From positions 163,477,951 through 163,541,950 of the forward strand of contig NC_073302.1 of the NCBI RefSeq assembly GCF_027595985.1: a stretch of DNA of 64,000 nucleotides. Direction: 5' to 3'. The stretch comes from Sorex araneus. Lineage: Eukaryota > Chordata > Mammalia > Eulipotyphla > Soricidae. The notes beneath the pieces are model-generated. The model was not told where the DNA came from. It was given only the letters and a program-made list of their open reading frames with translations, and did no database searches. Positions 49,198 to 57,902 of the stretch are shown one piece after another (position 1 is the first letter of the stretch; the number at the start of each line of letters is the position of its first letter). A program made the translations under genes and the position numbers.

Positions 49198-50589
49198 ACC
49201 ACTTACTATGTCTCTAAGCTTTTAATCTCTAACATTTTTCATTTTGTTCAGTGTCTTTTTTATTTTTTGTCTTCTGTATATCTCCTTACTTTTATCAGAT
49301 TCCATTCACAGTTGTGTGTTGCTTACTTGCCTTCATTTGCGAGGATTTTTTTCATTTGTATCTACTTTTTTGAGTTCTAACAGCTCACATCTCATTTAGG
49401 TTTGCTGATTTATTTTCTGTAAGCTCATAGCTCTTGTGTTCTTGTTTTGCAGATTTTGTTTTCTAGCTCACAGAAAGATATTTAGTAAAAGTTTCTGTGA
49501 GTGCTGACAATATATCTGTACTATATAGATTTTATCACTGTTTACAGCTTCTTTTTTTTTTAACCAATCCTACCAGCTGCCACAGCCATCCCTTACCCGC
49601 CCAGCCTCGTCCCTCTAGGTAATCCCTGCATTCCTGCCCATACCACCCAGTTTCTTTGTATTTTTGTGTACAGCTAGTCTGTTATTTATTCAATTTTTAG
49701 TTTTCCGTTTTGAGTCTCCAGATCAATGTTTAAGGGGACTTGGGGTCACTACTGGCAATATCCAGCCAACAGGGCCCAACAATTCAATGCTTGTCTTGAT
49801 GTAACAATGTTTCTCAAGCCTACTGGTGAACTGGAATGGCTCAGTGCTGCACCCAACAGTTCTCAGAGAGCTATGCATTTCCAGGTCTTAAATCCGGGAT
49901 GTACCGTGCAGAACATGTGCTTCTGGGTCTTTGAGGAATCTCCGTTGTCTCCATCATTTTGTTAATTTATTTTAAATTACAACATATTTTTGAATAAATT
50001 GAGTTTTCTGTGGATTAGTGATCCATGCCACATTAGTGATCTGTGCAAAATCAAACATGCATTAACATGCGCTACCCATCTTCTTAGAATTTTCAGATGC
50101 TTAGAGAAAGATTGTTTTGCTATGATTTCTCCCACTTTTCTTCTACTCTGACACATGTGCAAACTGGTATGAACATGGCCTGTCTGCAGGATTACTTTGA
50201 TATCCTTGACTCCTATAATTTAAGAATTTAAATGGGTTCAGTAAAATTTCTGCATCTGCAGTGAGCTCCTAGCATAGTTATAGCAAATAAGGTTTAGGTT
50301 TTGATTCTGCATGTATGCCAATTCACCATGTCGATGTATCATCTATAGCCATTCTTGTCCAGCATTTTTTTCATCGTTCAGTCCCAGGCTTTGATTCAAC
50401 ACTACCCTCTCCAACAAATCACATTTTCTTTAGACACTTACTTATTTGGTAGTTTTTGGTAATTTGGTAATTCTCCTCTGGATTTGCTGTGATAGAGGTG
50501 GTATATAGATATAGATATAGATATAGATGTTATATTTAAATACATATACATGTGTGTATATATATACATATATAATGTATGCATTTATT
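49198..50589. other. Unassigned DNA, possible old L1/SINE remnants
   Basis: 49550-49720 (C-rich) resembles a reversed L1 3' tail. 49738-49950 vaguely resembles a reversed type A SINE. Neither is strong. An (ATAG)n/(TATA)n tract lies at about 50500-50578. Confidence 0.35.
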
Positions 50590-50830
50590 TTTATTTTTAG
50601 TCACCAAATTACAAAGTTGTTAATGGTTGGATTTCAGACATAAGTGTTCCAATACTGAATCCTTCACTAGTTTCCCTCTACCAACATCCCACATACCCCT
50701 ATTTCCCTCCCACCCACCAGTATGCTTTCACGAGAGGTACTTTTTAAAAAATATAAGTTTTTGTGCTGCAGTTTACAGTACTCTTGCTGGTGAGGTTTCA
50801 TGCATAACACCTTACCAGAGATAGTACTTA
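50590..50830 (-). mobile_element. Old L1 3' UTR fragment
   Basis: Reversed: GTCACCAAATTACAAAGTTG, CACCCACCAGTATGCTTTC and GGTGAGGTTTCATGCATAAC. No frame. Confidence 0.5.
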
Positions 50831-50850
50831 TGTTTCTTTTTGTTCTGATT

Positions 50851-51083
50851 GGGACTGGAGCAATAGCACAGCGGGTAGAGCATTTGCCTTGCACTCGGCC
50901 AACTCAGGCTCGATTCCTCCATCCCTCTCGGAGAGCCTCGCTGGCTACCAAGAGTATCCCGCCCGCACAGTACCCGTAGAATATTTGATATGCCAAAAAC
51001 AGTAACTAGTCTCCCAATGGAGACGTTACTGGTGCCTGCTCAAGCAAATTGATGAGCACTGGGATGACAGCGATACAGTGATA
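50851..51083 (+). mobile_element. SINE type B
   Basis: GGGACTGGAGCAATAGCACA head, CTCTCGGAGAGCCTCGC, CCAAAAACAGTAACTAG, GAGACGTTACTGGTGCC and the terminal GATGACAGCGATACAGTGATA. Full length with small deletions. It lies 133 bases before the retrovirus but is not interrupted by it. Confidence 0.9.
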
Positions 51084-51210
51084 ATATTTTTATATAACTT
51101 TGAAATTAGAGACAATTGCTAGCTCTCCAGAAATATTTTTGATACATAAGCCAGAATTTTATAATTGATTTTTTTTACTATAATTTGGTGAGTGTTCAAA
51201 TAATGTAACT
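51084..51210. other. AT-rich host DNA before the provirus
   Basis: No feature; the base composition changes sharply at 51217. Confidence 0.6.
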
Positions 51211-51216
51211 ATAAAT
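51211..51216. repeat. Target-site duplication, left (ATAAAT)
   Basis: Identical to 58166-58171. A six-base duplication is the usual length for class II (betaretroviral) integrases. Confidence 0.95.
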
Positions 51217-51331
51217 TGTAGGGAGCCAGAGCACATTGCGCATGCGTGGTGGCCATGACAGAATGACCTCATATGGGGTGATTGGCGAGAGCCAATAGAT
51301 GAGCACCACGTCAGAGGCGGGGCAACCAGGC

Positions 51332-51338
51332 TATATAA
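51332..51338 (+). promoter_or_regulatory. TATA box of the 5' LTR
   Basis: TATATAA, about 55 bases before the AATAAA signal. Transcription should begin about 25-30 bases downstream, near 51362. Confidence 0.85.
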
Positions 51339-51386
51339 GGACTGCCGTTACCCGGGTTGTGGTTCTTTCTCTTCGTGAGTTAACTA

Positions 51387-51392
51387 AATAAA
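51387..51392 (+). terminator. LTR polyadenylation signal
   Basis: AATAAA in R, present identically in the 3' LTR (58083-58088), where it would end the genomic transcript. Confidence 0.85.
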
Positions 51393-51471
51393 CGGTTGCA
51401 GAAGGATCCTCAACCCGTGTCGTCTCACTCTTTGCTGGCGAAGGGAAATCGCGACGCGGGCAACGAACAAC

Positions 51472-51489
51472 TGGTGCCGAAACCCGGGA
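51472..51489 (+). other. Primer binding site, tRNA-Phe type
   Basis: TGGTGCCGAAACCCGGGA lies two bases after the LTR and is complementary to the 3' end of tRNA-Phe. IAP elements use this primer, whereas most betaretroviruses use tRNA-Lys. Confidence 0.9.
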
Positions 51490-51593
51490 AATCCATCTTG
51501 CACCGCGAGGAAGAACCCCTCCTCTTGGAGGGAGGATTCAGAACTGCAGGGACGACTGCTCGGAGAGGCGTGCTGCGGACCACTGCCCAGTGT

Positions 51594-51600
51594 TGGTAAG
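51594..51600 (+). promoter_or_regulatory. Likely 5' splice site for env mRNA
   Basis: TG then GTAAG, with the cut at 51595/51596, just upstream of gag and downstream of the primer site. No ATG lies between the predicted start of transcription and this site, so a spliced message would use ATGs downstream of the acceptor at 56723. Confidence 0.65.
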
Positions 51601-51850
51601 AAAAGAATGCCCGTTTCCTGGTGGTGGGGAGCACTCTTTGTCCTCCTTATTTGGATTTGCCTTCTCTTTTGCTCTTGTGTCTTTACTATGGGCACTGAGG
51701 CGACTTGGAAGATGGTTCAAAATTGTTTGGAGGATGAAGCATGCTCCATAGTGGTCAGGGAAGGCCGGCAGGTGTTGGAAAAGGTCCAAGACAGTTTGTC
51801 AGAAACCGAGCAATCAGAAGGGCTGGGCGCGCGTATGAAAATACCCAGCA

Positions 51851-51964
51851 ATAAGGAAAAAGGACTGCCCGGTGGGGGCAAGAAGTTAGAAGGGAGAGGG
51901 GAAATAAATAAGGAAAAAGGACTGCCCGGTGGGGGCAAGAAGCTAGAAGGGAAAGGGGAAATAA
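51851..51964 (+). repeat. 57-bp tandem duplication in gag
   Basis: Two adjacent 57-base units (51851-51907 and 51908-51964) keep the frame and give two 19-residue copies of a Lys/Gly-rich linker containing KGLPGGGKKLEG. They differ at only a few positions. Confidence 0.95.
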
Positions 51965-53229
51965 ATGAAACAAATGACCCTCCCGCTGCTTGTGCACCTC
52001 GATCCGCCTCGGACGAGGCCGGGGACTTGTACCCCAGGCGTGACGTGGCTGCAATCAGCTTAGACCTTAGACATAGACCTAGACATAGCCCCTCAGAGGA
52101 TTCCTCCCTTAGTTCCGAAGAGGAGGATTTATTACAGCGAAAAGCGGCCCGTTATGAAGCAACTAGGTACCATCCTCTGGAGTCTCGGGCTCGCGGTGAG
52201 AGGGGCTCGACACGCCCCTCGCCTTCCGCTCCTCCCCCTCCACCCTATCATGATCCTCCCTTGGACAAGGCACGTCCATCTCGTACTTCCCTGTTTCCTG
52301 ATAATCTGCGCAGGCAGATGCGATTAGCTTTCCCCGTCTTTGAGGGGGATGGGGACGAGCGCGTTTACGCCCAGGTGGAGTTTGCTCAGATTAAGGAGCT
52401 AGCGGAGGCGGTCAGGAAGTACGGAACAAATGCCAACTACACCATTTCCCTGCTTGACAGGCTAGCGCGGGATCGAATGACCCCCAGGGATTGGCAGGAC
52501 GTGGCCAAAGCCACGCTACCCAATAACGGGAAATTTCTAGAGTGGAAGGCCCTCTGGTATGATGCAGCTCAGGATCAGGCTCGCCTTAACCGCAACGCCC
52601 GCGATGCCGCGCAGCATGCGTGGACCAGTGACATGCTTACTGGCCAGGGCGTCCATGCAGAGGATCAGATTAACTTACCCTGGGGGGTATATCCCCAGAT
52701 ATCCTTGCTTGCCATAAAAGCCTGGAAAGGCCTTTCCGTAAAAGGTGAGACAAGTAACCAACTCACAAAGGTCATTCAGGGGCCTCAGGAACCCTTCTCT
52801 GATTTTGTTGCACGCATGACGGAGGTGGCGAGTCGCATTTTTGGTGACTCGGACGCAGCGACCCCCCCCTTATCGAGCAGCTCATTTTTGAACAAGTGAC
52901 TCAGGAATGCAGGAATGCCATAGCCCCGAGGAAGGCTAAGGGCTTGCAGGATTGGCTCAAAGTCTGCCGCGAGCTCGGGGGCCCCCTCTCCAACGCTGGC
53001 CTAGCGGCCGCCATTCTCAGCTCACAGCGGCAGCGAAGCTCGGATCCCTCTTGGGACCGCACCTGTTTTAATGTGGGAAGCGAGGACACGTTAAGCGTGA
53101 CTGCAGGGCGCCGCGGGCGACCCCCTCTCTGTGTCAGCGCTGCAAGAAGGGCAATCACCCTGCCGATCGTTGTCGGTCCGTCCGTGACAATACGGGGCGG
53201 CTCCTCCCACCTCTAATCTCGGAGGAGCC

Positions 53230-53236
53230 AAAAAAC
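53230..53236 (+). promoter_or_regulatory. gag-pro -1 ribosomal frameshift site
   Basis: The heptamer A AAA AAC is in phase with the third gag segment. Slipping one base back enters the pro frame at 53236, which stays open to 54114. A stimulatory downstream structure was not modelled. Confidence 0.85.
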
Positions 53237-54114
53237 GGGAGGCGAGGCCCATGGTCTCAGGGCCTGAACAAGTATGGGACCAGGTTCGTTCGGGAGGCTC
53301 AGGAACAGCAACCCAGTGCAGAGTCACCCAACTGGACCTCCGTGCCACCTCCTCCCTCACCATAACCCCTGATTCAGGAGTCCAGCCTGTTCCGGTAGCA
53401 CCCGTGCAAGAAGCCCCTCCTGGATGCATTGGCCTTTTAGTGGGAAGGACAACCCTCGCAAAGCTGGGTCTTATAGTTTACCCAGGTACACTAGATGTCA
53501 GAAAACCGAGCATTCAGGTTTTATGCTCCTGCCCGACAGGCACCTTTGTAATTAAGGAAGGGGACCGTGTCGCGCAGGTGCTCCTCTTCCCGGCTGATTT
53601 TGAGGACCCTAAACGGAGAGGCCCCTTGGAAATCCCCGCCACGAATCTTGTGCAAGCTTACCTAGTCATGGACCTGGCCAAGAGACCTAAACTGACCCTT
53701 TCCATTCAGGGTAAGAGTTTTGAGGGCATTATGGACACCGGCGCTGACCGGAGTATCATCTCCTCGCACTGGTGGCCTAAGGGCTGGCCGGTGGCTGAGT
53801 CTGAGCATGAGCTTCAGGGTCTAGGTTATACCCAATGCCCTTCCATGAGCACCCAGGTCCTCACCTGGCATACTGATGAAGGGAGCAAGGGTTCCTTCAC
53901 CCCATATGTCCTGCCTCTCCCAGTTAACCTTTGGGGCAGGGATGTCTTAACAGCCTTAGGCATAGTCTTAACCGATCAGTACTCCCCTCAGGCACGTAAA
54001 ATGATGCAGGGCATGGGGTACATACCAGGAGAAGGACTAGGAAAGAGTTCCAGTGGCATCACAGAGCCTATCACTGCGGAGGGAAATCAAGGCAAAACGG
54101 GGCTGGGTTTTTGA
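53236..54114 (+). CDS. pro: dUTPase, aspartic protease and G-patch
   Basis: Made by -1 shift from gag, so the ATG at 53251 is probably not a start; numbering below counts from it. The dUTPase-like domain spans about 30-125: GRTT at 65-68, VYPGTLD as motif 3 and EGDRVAQ at 103-109. In motif 3 the second acidic residue and the tyrosine are replaced, so activity is doubtful. The retroviral protease has active-site DTGAD at 162-166 and a GRDVL motif near its end. A glycine-rich G-patch ([11 protein letters not shown]) closes the protein, as in betaretroviruses. The frame is uninterrupted and the stop overlaps pol. Confidence 0.9.
   Translation, partial: REARPMVSGPEQVWDQVRSGGSGTATQCRVTQLDLRATSSLTITPDSGVQPVPVAPVQEAPPGCIGLLVGRTTLAKLGLIVYPGTLDVRKPSIQVLCSCPTGTFVIKEGDRVAQVLLFPADFEDPKRRGPLEIPATNLVQAYLVMDLAKRPKLTLSIQGKSFEGIMDTGADRSIISSHWWPKGWPVAESEHELQGLGYTQCPSMSTQVLTWHTDEGSKGSFTPYVLPLPVNLWGRDVLTALGIVLTDQYSPQARKMMQGMGYIPGEGLGKSSSGITEPITAEGNQGKTGLGF
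54105..54111 (+). promoter_or_regulatory. pro-pol -1 ribosomal frameshift site
   Basis: G GGT TTT fits the X XXY YYZ pattern and is in phase with pro. The next pro codon is TGA (54112-54114). Slipping one base back enters pol exactly at 54111. Confidence 0.85.
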
Positions 54115-56696
54115 TCAGGGCCACTGGGGCGGAGCTACCCATTCCCTGGACCACGAGATCCCCGGTCTGGGTGCCTCAGTGGCCCCTGCCCCTAGATAAG
54201 CTCCAAGCATTAACAACTATTGTGGCAGAACAAGTGAAAAAAGGATGCGTTGAGCCCTCCACTTCCCCGTGGAATACCCCAGTTTTTGTCATTAAAAAAC
54301 GATCAGGCACCTGGAGACTTTTGCACGATCTTCGCGCAATTAATGCCCAAATGGAACTCTTAGGCCCTGTACAGCGGGGCCTCCCCTTGCTTTCCGCCTT
54401 GCCCGCTAATTGGTATCTCTATATTATTGATATTAAGGATTGCTTTTTCTCCATTCCTTTGCACCCTGCAGATCGCCCCCACTTTTCATTTACTGTTCCT
54501 GAACTTAATCATAAGGGTCCTGACTCTCGATATCAATGGAGAGTTTTACCCCAGGGCATGGCTAATAGCCCCACTATATGCCAGCTATATGTCCAGCGAG
54601 CCCTGCGACCACTTAGAAAGCAGTTCCCTCAACTTTATGTTATACATTATATGGATGATATTTTGTTAGCATTTCATAATAAGGATACCCTGCAGGAGGC
54701 CTTCAAGGTCCTCAGAGATGCCTTTGACGAATGGAACTTACAATTGGCCCCGGAGAAGGTGCAATTTTCTGATACTGGCTCCTTTCTGGGAACCACTATC
54801 TACCCAAAGTACATCATGCCTCAAAGGATTCAGTTACAGGCGCGAGATCTGCGCACACTCAATGATTTTCAGAAGCTATTAGGGAACATTAACTGGCTGC
54901 GCCCCTCCTTGGGGGTCCCTTCTGGGGATATGGCCCCTCTATTTAAAATATTGGAGGGGGACCCCGCCCTGGACTCCCCCAGGGAACTAACGCCTGAGGG
55001 GCGGGTGGCACTACAGAAAATTGAGCAAGCGATTAGTAAAGCCCAGCTGTCCAGGATAGACTATCATCATCCCTGGCAATTATGTATTTTTCCTACTCGA
55101 GGCACTCCCACAGCTGCTCTGTGGCAGGATGGCCCCCTTCTTTGGATCCATCCACATGCATCCCCTGCAAAAAGTATTGTTTCCTACCCTGCTGCTGTGG
55201 CTGATTTGGCTCTAAAGGGACTTCAGCGCTCTTTGGAACATTTTGGGCTCCACCCGGCCAAGTTAATTATTCCCTATACTCTGCAACAGCGTCAGGTTCT
55301 GGCAGCCGAACATGACTCTTGGGCCATATTGTCCGTGGTCTTCAATGGGGACATTGATAATCATTTCCCCCAACATCCCCTGGCCCGCTTTGCCACCTTA
55401 CATCCTTTGATTTTCCCCAAAGTTACAGTAAAGCGCCCTGTCCCTGGGGCCACCACTGTCTATACTGATGGCTCTAAAACAGGCATTGGGGCGTACTTGG
55501 CCAAAGGACAGGTGGTTCGTAGGAACTACGGCCCGCGCTCACCACAGGTTGTCGAGTGCTACACAGAAGTCCTTAAACGCTTCCCGGAGCCTTTGAATCT
55601 GGTGTCTGACTCCATTTATGTGGTAAATGCCCTTGAAGTCCTTGAGACTGCTGGCGTTATAAGGGGCAGAGGCCCCGTGTCCCAGATTTTTCAGGAAATC
55701 CAGCGCAGCCTTTTGCAGCGCTGCAACCCAATTTGTGTGACGCACATTCGCGCTCACAGTCACCTCCCCGGCCCTATGGCGTTGGGCAATGCTCTTGTAG
55801 ACGAGGCTACGCGCCCACTGGCCTTACTAGCTGAGCCGATCCAACAGGCGAAAGACTTCCACGAGAAGTTTCATGTTACAGCTGGAACTCTGAAGCACAA
55901 GTTCCAGATTACTCGCCAACAGGCTCGGGACATTGTGACTGGGTGTAAAAACTGTGTCCAGTATCTCCCTGCACGGGCTGTTGGGGTTAACCCGCGGGGC
56001 CTGCGACCCCTCCACCTATGGCAGATGGATGTCACCCACGTCCCCAGCTTGAGTAAGGCTCAGTTTGCGCATGTTTCTATTGACACCTGCTCAGGCGTTC
56101 TTATGGCCACACCCCTGGGTGGGGAGAAGGCCACTCATGTTATCCAGCACTGCCTGGAGGTCTGGAGCGCCTGGGGCAAGCCTCAGGTCTTGAAGACTGA
56201 TAATGGACCGGCCTATTCCTCCCAAAAATTCCTGCTATTCTGTGCTCAGATGCAGGTAACCCACGTTACGGGCATTCCTTATAACCCACAGGGCCAAGCC
56301 ATGGTTGAACGAGCACATAGGACCCTGAAGTCTTACTTACAAAAACTGAGAGGGGGATGGGAGGACGTAGGGTCCCCCAGAAGTGCTCTCGCACTTACTC
56401 TTTTTGTGCTCAATTATCTGAATTTGGATGACTCAGGGAATTCGGCCGCAGACCGCCATGTGGCCCCTCCCCACACTCCACCTCTGCTGGTTAAGTGGAA
56501 GGACACTATTGATAATACCTGGAAGGGTCCTGACCCTGCCCTGATCAAATCGAGAGGCGCGATGTGCGTCTTTCCACAAGAAGCCGCGCAGCCTTTCTGG
56601 GTCCCTGAAAGATTGACTCGGGCCCTGAAACAGGCTACCCCGACTGAGGAGGCGGTTGACACCGAGTCCGCAGAATGCTCCAGGGTGAACCCCTGA
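54111..56696 (+). CDS. pol: reverse transcriptase, RNase H and integrase
   Basis: 861 residues, uninterrupted, entered by frameshifting. RT: catalytic D110 (in DIKDCFF), LPQGMANSP near 146, YMDD at 180-183. RNase H: D453 (TDGS), E482, D500 (SDS); the helix after E482 looks two residues shorter than the usual spacing. Integrase: zinc-binding H584, H588, C612, C615, then catalytic D640, D697 and E733 with the canonical 35-residue D-E spacing. Its C-terminus stops just before the env splice acceptor. YMDD and the frame arrangement fit class II ERVs. All catalytic residues are present, so the enzyme could be functional if expressed. Confidence 0.95.
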   Translation: MIRATGAELPIPWTTRSPVWVPQWPLPLDKLQALTTIVAEQVKKGCVEPSTSPWNTPVFVIKKRSGTWRLLHDLRAINAQMELLGPVQRGLPLLSALPANWYLYIIDIKDCFFSIPLHPADRPHFSFTVPELNHKGPDSRYQWRVLPQGMANSPTICQLYVQRALRPLRKQFPQLYVIHYMDDILLAFHNKDTLQEAFKVLRDAFDEWNLQLAPEKVQFSDTGSFLGTTIYPKYIMPQRIQLQARDLRTLNDFQKLLGNINWLRPSLGVPSGDMAPLFKILEGDPALDSPRELTPEGRVALQKIEQAISKAQLSRIDYHHPWQLCIFPTRGTPTAALWQDGPLLWIHPHASPAKSIVSYPAAVADLALKGLQRSLEHFGLHPAKLIIPYTLQQRQVLAAEHDSWAILSVVFNGDIDNHFPQHPLARFATLHPLIFPKVTVKRPVPGATTVYTDGSKTGIGAYLAKGQVVRRNYGPRSPQVVECYTEVLKRFPEPLNLVSDSIYVVNALEVLETAGVIRGRGPVSQIFQEIQRSLLQRCNPICVTHIRAHSHLPGPMALGNALVDEATRPLALLAEPIQQAKDFHEKFHVTAGTLKHKFQITRQQARDIVTGCKNCVQYLPARAVGVNPRGLRPLHLWQMDVTHVPSLSKAQFAHVSIDTCSGVLMATPLGGEKATHVIQHCLEVWSAWGKPQVLKTDNGPAYSSQKFLLFCAQMQVTHVTGIPYNPQGQAMVERAHRTLKSYLQKLRGGWEDVGSPRSALALTLFVLNYLNLDDSGNSAADRHVAPPHTPPLLVKWKDTIDNTWKGPDPALIKSRGAMCVFPQEAAQPFWVPERLTRALKQATPTEEAVDTESAECSRVNP

Positions 56697-56704
56697 GAGG
56701 GATT

Positions 56705-56723
56705 CTCTCTTTTCTTCTTACAG
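56705..56723 (+). promoter_or_regulatory. Likely 3' splice site for env mRNA
   Basis: A strong pyrimidine tract ends in TTACAG, with the cut after 56723. It sits nine bases after the end of pol, the usual place for an env acceptor. Confidence 0.7.
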
Positions 56724-56728
56724 AGAAC

Positions 56729-56752
56729 ATGCGGCTCGTCGTCCGGTGCTGA
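56729..56752 (+). other. Seven-codon minicistron before env
   Basis: The first ATG after the acceptor opens seven codons and stops at TGA (56750-56752). It is in the same frame as the env ATG at 56768, so the stop may have cut off an originally longer leader, with translation restarting at 56768. Confidence 0.55.
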
Positions 56753-56767
56753 CCCTGCGGGTTTGCA

Positions 56768-57364
56768 ATGATGATCCTGCTGCTGACTGTGCAACCGACG
56801 GAGGCCGGATTGGGCCGGCCGGCTGACCCTACACGCCTCCTACAACAGCTGTATGGGACCCCGTGCAACTGTCAGGGAGGACAATCTTCGGTGACCCCAA
56901 CGAGCTACACGCAAACCGTGGACTGTGGGACTCTGACTATATATCTCGCCACGCAGCCCAGTGCTCGGGGCGGGCTAACCCAGTTTTGGCAGTGCGTGCC
57001 CAAGCCTACTTTTATAAATAAGGGGGATCCCTGTCCTCAAAACTGTCAAGTGGTAGACCAGATGAATGCCATGTGTTATACCAGCTATTCTGAATGTACC
57101 CTAGGAGGAAAGAGGTATTTTACTGCAAAGCCCCATATGTCCTACGAGGGAACGCTCGGGGGTGACTGGTCAGTCGTCCCCTCCAGCAGAGGGAACCCTA
57201 AGTATGCTGCTGCCTCATGCACGGCCCCAGTGGGCAAAGATGCCTGCTGGCCCACGCGTGCCCCCTTGCATGTCACTGACGGGGGTCCCTCCGATGTGGT
57301 TCGGGAAAGGGAGGTGGGACAGCAGATTCAGCAACTGATTTTGGCTCTCTATCCCCAAATTTAA
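56768..57364 (+). CDS. Truncated env: N-terminal surface subunit only
   Basis: 198 residues with a short hydrophobic start (MMILLLTV) that may act as a weak signal peptide. The body is cysteine-rich: C33-x-C35 in CNCQGG, then SYTQTVDCGT, a QCVPKP motif, CPQNC and MCYTSYSEC, a pattern I recognise as the surface-subunit N-terminus of D-type/gammaretroviral envelopes. TDGGPSDVVR at 170-179 resembles the SDGGG-type motif of the ASCT2-using interference group, with one glycine fewer. The frame stops at 57362-57364 before any cleavage site, fusion peptide or membrane helix. As it stands it could give only a soluble receptor-binding half, if secreted. Confidence 0.75.
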   Translation: MMILLLTVQPTEAGLGRPADPTRLLQQLYGTPCNCQGGQSSVTPTSYTQTVDCGTLTIYLATQPSARGGLTQFWQCVPKPTFINKGDPCPQNCQVVDQMNAMCYTSYSECTLGGKRYFTAKPHMSYEGTLGGDWSVVPSSRGNPKYAAASCTAPVGKDACWPTRAPLHVTDGGPSDVVREREVGQQIQQLILALYPQI

Positions 57365-57386
57365 TACGCAATGCGGAGAGTGTACC

Positions 57387-57500
57387 ATGACGTGGAAACC
57401 GCTTGATGCTATGTTGGTTGATTGCATTTCTGATTTTGTTTTGATGGTTGTATTTTTTATTGTTGTTTTGATTATTTGCTTTTACCTGTGTTATAGCTGA
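57387..57500 (+). pseudogene. env membrane-anchor remnant
   Basis: A 37-codon frame (phase differs from the upstream env) encodes a single strongly hydrophobic helix, FVLMVVFFIVVLIICFYLCY, followed directly by the stop. This looks like the transmembrane anchor of the TM subunit with a tiny tail. Everything between the surface-subunit N-terminus and this anchor is missing, so env has a large internal deletion. Confidence 0.6.
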
Positions 57501-57902
57501 CTGCTGCCTGGTGCCCCAATCCTCTGACGGGGGCTCGGACTCGTTGGGCTCCCGCTATCCCCCTCTATCTTGCGCTCATGGCTCCTGCTCTGGGAGCAGC
57601 CCTTGCACGCTCGGAGCCACAAGGGCTCATTGCACGAGTATGGGTGCTCCCGAGTATTCTCCCTGAGAAGGGTGTCAGGCCGGAGAGCACTGCACTGAGT
57701 TGGCCCCCGACTCAGGGTGGCGAGCCGCTTGCATAGGGCCGCCGTCGGATTTTGCCCTGCCTGGAAGTGAGGACGGTGGGACAGGTGGAGCCTTGGCGCG
57801 ACCTGATGGGGACGTGCGGAGGCCTCCTCAGTCCCTTGTAATACAGGCAGTGGTGACCGCCACCCCCTTCTACCAACAGGATGGCTCCATAAATAAAGAC
57901 AT
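57501..57902 (+). other. Non-coding env-LTR spacer with hairpins
   Basis: About 400 bases with no retroviral protein. It folds locally: CTGCTC/GAGCAG (57585-57599), GCCCTTG/CAAGGGC (57599-57626), and a competing GGCTCC/GGAGCC (57580-57618). This is where D-type retroviruses carry an RNA export element, but I cannot identify one by sequence. Confidence 0.45.

Larger units (their letters stand above)
51217..51469 (+). repeat. 5' LTR
   Basis: Begins TGTAGGGAGCC and ends AACGAACA. It contains an NRF1-like TGCGCATGCG (51237-51246), paired inverted/direct CCAAT boxes (ATTGG at 51281 and CCAAT at 51292), a CRE-like ACGTCA (51308-51313), TATATAA (51332-51338) and AATAAA (51387-51392). The short U3 and AATAAA lying after the TATA box imply a short R. 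It differs from the 3' LTR at 51250 (T versus C) and 51310 (G versus A), both C/T-type changes in CpG context. Confidence 0.97.
51607..53365 (+). pseudogene. gag polyprotein, two frame breaks
   Basis: Encodes the structural precursor (matrix, capsid, nucleocapsid), about 586 codons overall. The first frame runs to 52899. Residues 1-27 are an uncharged hydrophobic leader. Met28 (51688) starts an MGTEAT sequence that could be myristoylated. A 57-base tandem duplication lies at 51851-51964. PSAP (206-209) and PPPY (211-214) late motifs lie side by side. Capsid starts near residue 240 (FPVFEGDGD) with the major homology region at 391-410. A one-base loss in the C8 run at 52862-52869 moves capsid's C-terminal part to the next frame. 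A second near 53072-53076 lies within the first CCHC knuckle (53064-53104) and puts the intact second knuckle (53132-53173, CQRCKKGNHPADRC) in the third frame. The final stop is TAA at 53363. C8 could also be an assembly error. Confidence 0.9.

Noticed and set aside
53091-53429. Minus-strand frame opposite gag/pro
   Set aside because: A shadow of GC-rich coding sequence without domain signals.
57387-57500. Independent small membrane protein gene
   Set aside because: Position, single helix and short tail fit the end of env better than a new gene.
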